A stretch of DNA of 64,000 nt from Phylloscopus collybita (Eukaryota; Chordata; Aves; Passeriformes; Phylloscopidae), in the NCBI GenBank assembly GCA_027886175.1, contig JAJNNQ010000024.1, positions 33,149,001 to 33,213,000 of the forward strand, read 5' to 3'. A program made the position numbers and the translations under genes. How positions within the stretch are numbered: the stretch's first letter is position 1; every line of letters begins with the position of its first letter. Below the pieces are notes generated by a model. It worked only from the letters and a program-made list of their open reading frames with translations, was not told the DNA's origin and did not search any database. Shown piece after piece: positions 13,401-22,400 of the stretch.

Positions 13401-16400
13401 CCAATATAAATCACTCCAATCCAATCCCACCCAGGCAATAGCTATCTCCACACCACACCACACTGCAGTTAAATCATTAAACTGATGTCAACAAAGCTGA
13501 GTGATAAAATGTGGTATTTACTAGCTGTGGTATGCAACTAATTACTGTGGTATAATAGAAGCAGATATATTAGATAATATTGCTGGACAGATATAGTTAA
13601 TACATTTGATTTCTTTAATCCTTTAAAGATTAAACAAGAAGATCATAAAACAAGAATCAATTCTATGCTTAGCATAAATGCATGAATAGAGTTGGAAACC
13701 AAGCAGAAATACAGAATCTGAATGGTTGTTGGTCTAACACATTTTTCCTAAAACTAGGTAAACCTGAGCTAGAAACTAGTCCATCATCTTCTCATGCTCA
13801 TCAGAACCCTGTGGCAAATATTCCAGCTAGACCTGACAGTTATTAAGGTATGTGCTAGGAAAAAACCCAACTCTCCAGATGCAAGCCTTTCCTATTTCTT
13901 AATCCTGATGCTGGATTCTCTAAACTGGAAGAGTTGAGGAAAGCAGCAGTCACTGGGAGATGTTACTGCATGTGACACTGTCTGCCCCAGACACTTGATA
14001 CCAGCATCTCCTGCCCAGAAGCAGGATTCAGTCGTGCAAGCAGAGGTGCCATCTGAGATGCCCAAAATACCTGGGATAGATTTGCAGGGTTAATGGGCAT
14101 GACACAGTATCTACAAGGGATTCATGTCCTTTGGGAACAGCAATGTGAGGCCATCTGAAAGGGCATGGACACCTGAAATAAACAGCACCTATGGGGAATC
14201 CAAAGGCTCTTGTGACTCCTTCTCCTCATCCACATCCCCTGGTGTCTGTCAGGGGGAGGAGAACCTGATGATTTCTCATTACCTTTGCCAGTGCATAACC
14301 TAGAGGTTAGTGAACTGTAGAACAGGAATGTTCAATTAACCATACCCTGCAAACACCACATCTTCAATTCCTCTGCCAGTCCACCTGCATTTCTCTCCCA
14401 GCCTTCACAAGCACTAAGCCACATAGTGGGGGGGTAATAGACCCAAATTGCATGGAATCATAAAACTGTAGAGTAGTTTGGATCCTGCAAAGCAGCTGTG
14501 CAGTCAAAGGCTTCTTCCTTCCCAATACAAGTGGGGACCTGGATGCTCAGACACTGAGTAACACTGGACAGCTCTTGCCTCCACCTTCAGATCTGGTGAG
14601 AGTTGAGGAGGCCAACAATCATGAACTCTGACCTCCTGCATCCAGCTTTTTTCCCACCTGACACCAAAGTTCTCCACCTGCTCCCCAAAAATCCAGTGCA
14701 CTTGTGCCCTCAGGAGATTAAGCTCTTCTGAGTCACAAAAGACTGAGACTGTGCTCTACCAGCAGATTGGGATGAGGGATGAGGGAGAAAGTTCTTGCTC
14801 CAGCAAACCTACCAGCCTAAGGGGTCTGATTTGCCTGCCCTGGACAGCTGAAATTTAACAGTACATCTACATTTTTGGGGAGGGAACAAAAAAAGGGCTG
14901 TAACTTTCTATATCTTTCAAAACTGAGATGTGTTACATCACACAGCTTGAAACTCAACCTCAGACCTTTGCTTCCTTTCCCCCCAACAGGAAATTGAGTC
15001 ATAATAAAAGTTTACTCTTATATTGTGTATGTAGGCAGGATGTATATTACCACAAATGTAACCTGCTAACAAAAACTGTGTGAAAAACATCCACCATACG
15101 GAATATCTTCTGTCAGTTGCCACAAAATACTTCTATAAACAAACTGCTCCTTCAAATAGATCTCCTAACCCCTCTTACCTGGAATGACAGGCGGACAGTT
15201 TTCCGGTGGTCTCGCCAGAGTATAGATAATGCAAAGAGGGATGAGATAGAGAAGATCAGGACAAGAAAAGTACCAATCTGGGGACACAAAGAAGATACAA
15301 ATCAGCTTTGGTGTTTCTGCATAGGGTATGCCATCCATCTTAGTCAGGGCTAATTTAGCAGCTTGAAAAATTGTTTTGGATGCATGAGATTGACTGTGCC
15401 AGTTCAGTCAGAGATCCAATGGGACTAAAACCAAACCCACAATGCTATCAGTATGGCAGGACTGATTTCAGTCAGGAGTTGGGTACTCAACTAAGTCAGC
15501 TCTCAGGATTCTTTCTGGAACCAGTGGAGAAAGGAATTTCAGAGGTGATCCATTCCTGCTTGCATTATGATGGAATGTATGCCTCTCTCTCTATTGATAT
15601 AGATGGAGCCTAGGTGATCAGCTCACATTAAATCCCTAACCTGCAGATGGAATTCATCACTTCTAAACTCAGAAGTGACAAATTCCACCCAAAAGTGACA
15701 ACAACACAACTTCCTTGTTCTATGAGCTGCCTTGCAACAGGCTTCAGCGATAACAAACCCTCCCATAATTAAGAGATGAGAGTTCACTTTCTAACTAAAA
15801 AGGTGAGGCAGTGTCTCAGTCAATTCTTCAGCTTCTTGTTCAGTTTGGTACCAGAACTGTGGTAATGGCAGACCCTTCTTGGCATATCATCTTTCTGCTG
15901 ACAACCAAAGGCAATTGCACCAAGGCCCTAACCATTCTTTGGGGAGTCTTCTACAGATCAATACTTTAATAATCTATCCCTAATCCCTTGCACCCAAGAA
16001 TGTCTCTTTTTTACCATTATTCTTTTTTTTTTAACTATTTTTGTTTGGTTGTTTATTTACAAATTGTTCTACAACTTTCTGGTTCTTCTGGAACCCATTT
16101 TTCAATAGTAAAGATCACTCAGTTTTCATTACTTAAATAAGAAAAACAGGACCAAGCAGCTGCATGTTCAGCTATTCCCTCCCACTGCAGCGTTTGCAAT
16201 TGCATTGCATCCTACCTAAACTGCACAGATAAAGAAGCATTTTTAAATGCCTCACATAGCCTCAAAAATTACTTAAGGAAGATGATTCTAACCCATAATT
16301 TTACAGCAACAAGTCCCTGATAATTTGTTTCTATGTCTTCAAAACTCCAAAAGGCAATTTCCCAAGCCCTAGAATAGAACTACAAACTATAGACTAGTTT

Positions 16401-19400
16401 GAGTTGAAAGGGACTTTAAAGATCATCCCTGCCATGGCCAGGGATGCCACACACTGGATCAGATTGCTCAAGGCCCCATCCAGCCTAGTCTTGAACACTC
16501 CTAGGGAGCCATCCAAAGACCAAAATGCATATAGCACCAGGATGCCTTGGAAAAGCCATCTTCCTCTCCTGTGGAGAGAGCAGACACTTTTTTCACTGTT
16601 GCTGGGGTCTGATCCAGAAAATCATGCGGTGCTTCACATAAAAACTTTTCTTTTGACTTCATGTTACCATATGTAGATGTGCCAAATATAGACATCTTCA
16701 CCTGAATGAGTCACAATACAGGCACCTTTTAGAGTCAGTGGGGAAAAATGGTTCATTGAGTGTGATTCATCTCATCTTTATTTAGAGGCCCATGACCAGC
16801 TGGATGAATTGCATCCTCAGAGGATTCATTTCCCTCCACTGAGTGCAAAAGGAGTTTGAGTGATCAGCTCAGGTGGAAATATTATTTTCATGGGTATCTC
16901 CATCTTGTAAGATTAACCTCTTCCCTCTCTTCCTTCTCTCCCATAGTCTAAAACATTTTCTGTCCAAAGAAACACCACAGACTCAATTAAAAGCATAGAT
17001 CAGAGTTACCAGAAAGCCCTGACTCTCCCCACCTTGTGACTCCAGTGCAGGTACAGCTGCTGACCTTCTGCAAGCAAACACATCGCGAGGACCTGGGAAA
17101 TCAAGAAGAGATTGTATGCATCCTGGTGGAAGGTGGTGTCATGTGCCAGTGAGGCACTTCTGGAATTATTTTTGCCTTGGGAAGTTACTTTACACTAGGT
17201 CTTCCTGCACAATGTCAATGTTTGCAGGACAGGTGTATGGAGAGAAAAGTTTAGTGCTACAGTAAAAATGCTTCTGAAATGGCCAAGCAAATATCAAGAC
17301 AGCCCTTCAGGATCAAAGACATTTTCCTGGGTAACAGGTAATTGGGCACTTTGGGGTACTTGCTTACAATACTTTTTTGTGAGGAGAGACTCTGAAAGAG
17401 GAATAATGTCCAGTGTCAATTATTATTGTATAAACCAATACAGCACTAACCTTGACTATTTTCTATGCATTTATTGTGATTAGAGGCACATCGACCATGA
17501 AAGAGAAGTCAGGGAATAAAATATGCCCCCAGAGCAGCAGAAAAGTACAGAGCAGACAGCAAAAAGGCAATTCTTCCACATTAACCACAGGGAATGTAAA
17601 AGACAGGCACATCTCAGACCTGCCTCAGAGAAAAGTGTCTTCAGGATTAAATTTATTCAGGATTAAATTACTCTTTTGGTGGTTGGCACGTCCCTTCCAC
17701 CTGACGGCAAGTTGGAGCCCTTGGGGAGGGTTCTTGAGAAGCATGCTGCAAACCCCAGCCAGGACTGAGGACAACCTGAGATGCCTTGAACACCAACAAG
17801 ACAAGAATGAGACAAGTCAGCCACAGTTCTCAAGCAGACCTTCTTCACATAGTTCCATACCTAAGTAACCAGTGAGTCTGAAGAGATGAATTTCACCTGA
17901 AGAAGCACTTTGCTGCTGTGAAAATGCACAGGTCTATGCTCAGGAGCCTAAATGCCTGGGGAGACTTCCCAACCACTGCAAAGGATCATTTTGGGACCAG
18001 TATCACCAGGTATCAGGGCTTAGAGAAGAGTATCTGTTAAATGTCAGTGCTCCACTGAGAAGGATCGTTTATGATGCAAGTCCCTCCAAACTGCAGGATA
18101 GTGAGATTGTATGAAAACAAGATATATAGATTTGGGGGAAGAGGGTCTTCTCTCCTGAAACTCAACTGCAAGTGAATGTAAGTTGTTTCCTATCCATCTA
18201 CAAGCACACTCCCTTTCCAGGATCATGCTGATTTGAAGGAAGACATAAGGCCAGGTTGAATGGGGCTTTGAGCAATGTGGTCTAGTGGTAGACATTCCTG
18301 TCCATGACAGGAGGATGGGAATTAGATAACCTTGAAGGTCCCTTCCAACAGAAACCATTTTACAATTCTGTGATAAACTCAGCAGTGAATACAAGTGCTA
18401 CTTAGACATGTTGGCTTCCTTTAATGGAATAAATGTACCCAGTACATTATGAGTAACATGGGAGCAGTTGAGAGAGAACTGAAATACTGCTAAAGATCTT
18501 TAATCACCCCCACTTAAATAAGTTATTTCAGGGTGAAAAAATGAGAGCAAAAAGCAACTCTGCTCCTTTGCTGGGAGTTACATGAAGACCCAGTCCTTGA
18601 GTACAGTAAAGCCAAACATTTAGAACATTCTGAGCCAGAAGGGACCCACAAGGATCACCAAAGTCCATCGTCTGGCCCTTCACAAAATCACACCAGGAAT
18701 CACACCAAGTTCCTAAGAGCATAGTCTAAATACTTCTTGAACTCAGGGCACTCAGACAGACTTGGTCCCATGACTACTTCCCTGGGGAGCCTGTTTCAGT
18801 TCCCAACAACCCTCTGGGTGAAAAACCCTCTCCTAATTTTTGACCTAAATCTCCACTGATAGTTTTATGATATTCCCTTATGTTCATTCACTCATCTGTC
18901 TACTCCAAATTGCTTCCACATACTTTCTGAGATTGTCTAATATAAGTACAGAGGCATAAGGGCTTAGGTGACCAGCATGTTTCTAATACTGCCAAGTTTA
19001 GAGTCAAGGTCCCTCTTGCCAATCCCATAATCTCCCAGAATCTTACAGCCTTCAACTCTTGCATTCTTGTCCTCTTTAAAATGAGGTGTGGAAGTGTCTC
19101 CCCTCCACCATCTACCTGCAAAGTGGTGATTATGGGATGCCTCCCAGTGGCAAGAGAAATGGATTCACTGCAATGAGAATTTCATTTCTGTCTCTCTCTT
19201 TCTGAATGGCTGCATTGACCACAAGATTATTGTGCAAAGGGTGGACAGCAGATGCTTAACTCCACTCTACTTCAGCATGGGAACAACCTTGTAATCATCT
19301 CAATACTGCTGGTGAGGTGTGGGCAGGCTCTGAACCTACACTACAAGGACATGCAGGCAGGTACTTGGACACTCAGCTCACCTGAAACATCTGCGCACTT

Positions 19401-22400
19401 AGATGCTCACAGCAGCTGGATTCAGGTCCTTATATTCATTCACTTTATAGCAAAAAAACCCTCAGAACTTGTCTGGTACCCCAGTCTCTTAGGGATGGAG
19501 TTTTGAGATCACATTTTGGATTTCAGTGTCAAGGTACTCTTTTGAGTCCTCTCCGTCTATGAATGAAGAGGCCACAATGCATCTGAACCTCTTTACTTTG
19601 TACAGTCACAAGTCACCTCCTCACAACCCTTGGAAAAAACATAGCTGAACTGCAGAGAGGCAAATGTTATCTGTTGGGGTTTGAAAGACTAAACAAGACA
19701 AGATTTTTCTTCTCCACTGAGCATAAACAATTCTGTAATTAGACCTCTCTTAGCCCTAATGGGGAAAATTGAGAAAATTGTCTTGGGGAGTGATTGAACA
19801 ACTGAATTAATTGAAATTGTTTGTATGAAAAAAAATTACAATGATGCATGTGGATGGAGAGCATCTTTGTCCAGACAGCTAATGCTTCCGTGTGCAGCAT
19901 TTTCTTCAGCCACTTGTGGCTGGTGGGCAGAAGTCTGTATGCTTCAGTCAGTCACAATAAGGTCATGGAAGCAGGCTTGCAGGTTCCAGATGGGTGACAT
20001 CATTAAGAAGGAGTGTATGGTATTCACAAGCAAAGCCAGACCAGCTGTTGGTCGACATAAAATCTTTCTTCTCCAACAAGGGCATCAGGGTGTTCAGTTT
20101 TCTGATGTGATAAGTTGTTCATGCAAAACACCCCCAGAAAACATCACCAAGGTGAAGGTGCTCTCCAAGTCATCCAACACTGTTCAACCAGAACTTGGGA
20201 TATAGCTCATCATGAAAGAAACCTACTTGGCCATTAGTTGTCTGAAATGTATTAGAGCAACCCACCCATCATACTGTACCTTTACTGAATGACTTATTTA
20301 GACATGGAAGGGCTGAGTTACACTTACCAGCCCTTGAGGCTCCCAGTGTTTTGCTGGATGGTCCATCAAAGTCTTCAGTGAAAAGGAAGGTCTGCAAGCA
20401 GTGGTGGAGGGGTGGATTCCTGGTAGAATGCTTCTCTGAAAGAGCCCTGCTAGGATGAGCTTTGCCCAGCCACGGTTGTTACATTACCCTTCATGTTTTG
20501 AGATAGCAGGAGCATAAGTGCTGGCAGTGATAACTTTCCTTGCTCCCCTTTCCCTCAAGACCAAATAACATTTAAGTAGCAGCCTCATGCCCCCAGCACC
20601 CACTGCTCAGCATGGGTGCATGCAGCAGTCTTGCTACAAAGGACATGATGGCATGGTGCTGCAATCAAGCAGGACAAGTGTCCTCAGAAATACCCAACAG
20701 CTTTGGCTGAGTCACTTAACAGCTTCATAAAAGCAAGAAGCAAGTGGACCTTCACTGTGGGGGCTGTTCCCAGAGCAGAGGAACCACTGAAGTGTTTCTC
20801 CTGTTGTCTGATACCATCCAGACTACTGGCATTCTTTCAGGTTTATCCATGATCACCCTTCTGAGGAAGGCAAATGCTGTTAGCCTCATTAGACAAAGCT
20901 GAAAGGCTTGAGAGGAAGATGTAGCTTCATAATAAAGAGTGAGACCAGGATTGAACTAAATTGGTGTGGAGGACACCAACTTCACCTCGTATCTTTCACC
21001 TTCCTTTCTGGCTTTACTTTGCCCATCACCTGCCCTGATAGCTTGCAGTCATCACATTCATGGTGACAAAAAACTGAAAATGGTCTAAGAAAATCCACTG
21101 CTTGGACATTGGCTGACATTTGGATCCAGACAGAGCATGACCAAGCTGACACATCAGCCCCAGGGGTCTTCAGGCTCCTTAAGCTCAGTAAATCCTGTAA
21201 AGCAGTTCCTAGCATGAGCTATGGTGAGTTAGTCTGATCCTGAGGTTGACCCCAGATCCACAGCCTGCTGAGGCACCATCTCAGTTGTATCCATGTCATA
21301 TGGGCATCTCTGGCAAAGCTCTGAGTTGCCCCAAGTAGTATTGTTACCACCAAACTACCCACACTGCTCCATGGCCCCTGGAAAAGCCAGGTAGGCTTGG
21401 CTGAATAATAGTCCATGAGCCCTAGAGCCACCATGGTGTTACAAAATCCTTGTAATTAATTATTGTTGTTTGTCCCTTTCAGAGCTCAGTCAGTCCACAT
21501 CTCTTACGATGCTCTTGATCGTTGTGGGCATGATCAAGCACCTGTCCTATTTATCACTTTGGGGTTTTATTGCTAGCACTAGAATAAAAGTACTATTTAT
21601 CTGTACTTCAGCAGGAAAAAAGGACCCCAGAAACCAGTTGTGTTAGGTACTGAACAGACAAAGCCAAAAGAGCTTCCCTGTCATGAGCAATTTACAGACT
21701 GACTGTATGATGACACATCAGGGAATGGGTAAGAACAGCAAGAATGGATAATAAAAGCTGGTTGTCTTGGTCACAGAGGTGAGACAAAGCCGTAACCTCA
21801 CCTTCAGCACCTGGCATTTCCAAATGAAAGTCAGAGCGGGCATGGGACTGATGTAGACTCCAGCACCTGGAGTCAAAGTGAATTCTTGGCCTATAGCTCA
21901 GGATGAAGAAGGTGGAAAAACAGGTGCAAAACTGTATTTGAGAGCTTTCTTATGAAGAACAGAGAAAAAGGATGAGTAAGTAGAAATTTTGGGAAAATTT
22001 GGGGGTTGGTATGTTTCCCTAACTAAAGCAGACATCATATTAGAGAATTCCACAGGATTTGGAAAAGTGAAGATTTCAGGAACCTCTTTTAGCAGCATTT
22101 TGTGACCACATCTACAGCCTCTACCTGGAGAAAATCCTCCAGCAAAGGAGAGTGAGTCAAGTGAAAAAGTTCTGCTCTTCCCCTAGTAAAACACTTTACT
22201 AGGATTAAAACTCCAGGATTAGAAGAATAACTCAGCTGTGATGACGTTATTGCCACCACTACATGACTCAAAGCCTTGTATTTCTCTGCTGCCAAAGCAA
22301 CAATTTTTAGTTCCCCATAAATCTAAATCCAGCCACCGCTGGGTCAGCTTTCCTTGGGTTCAAGGAGAAATTGTACACATTTATCAAAGGGAATTCATTG

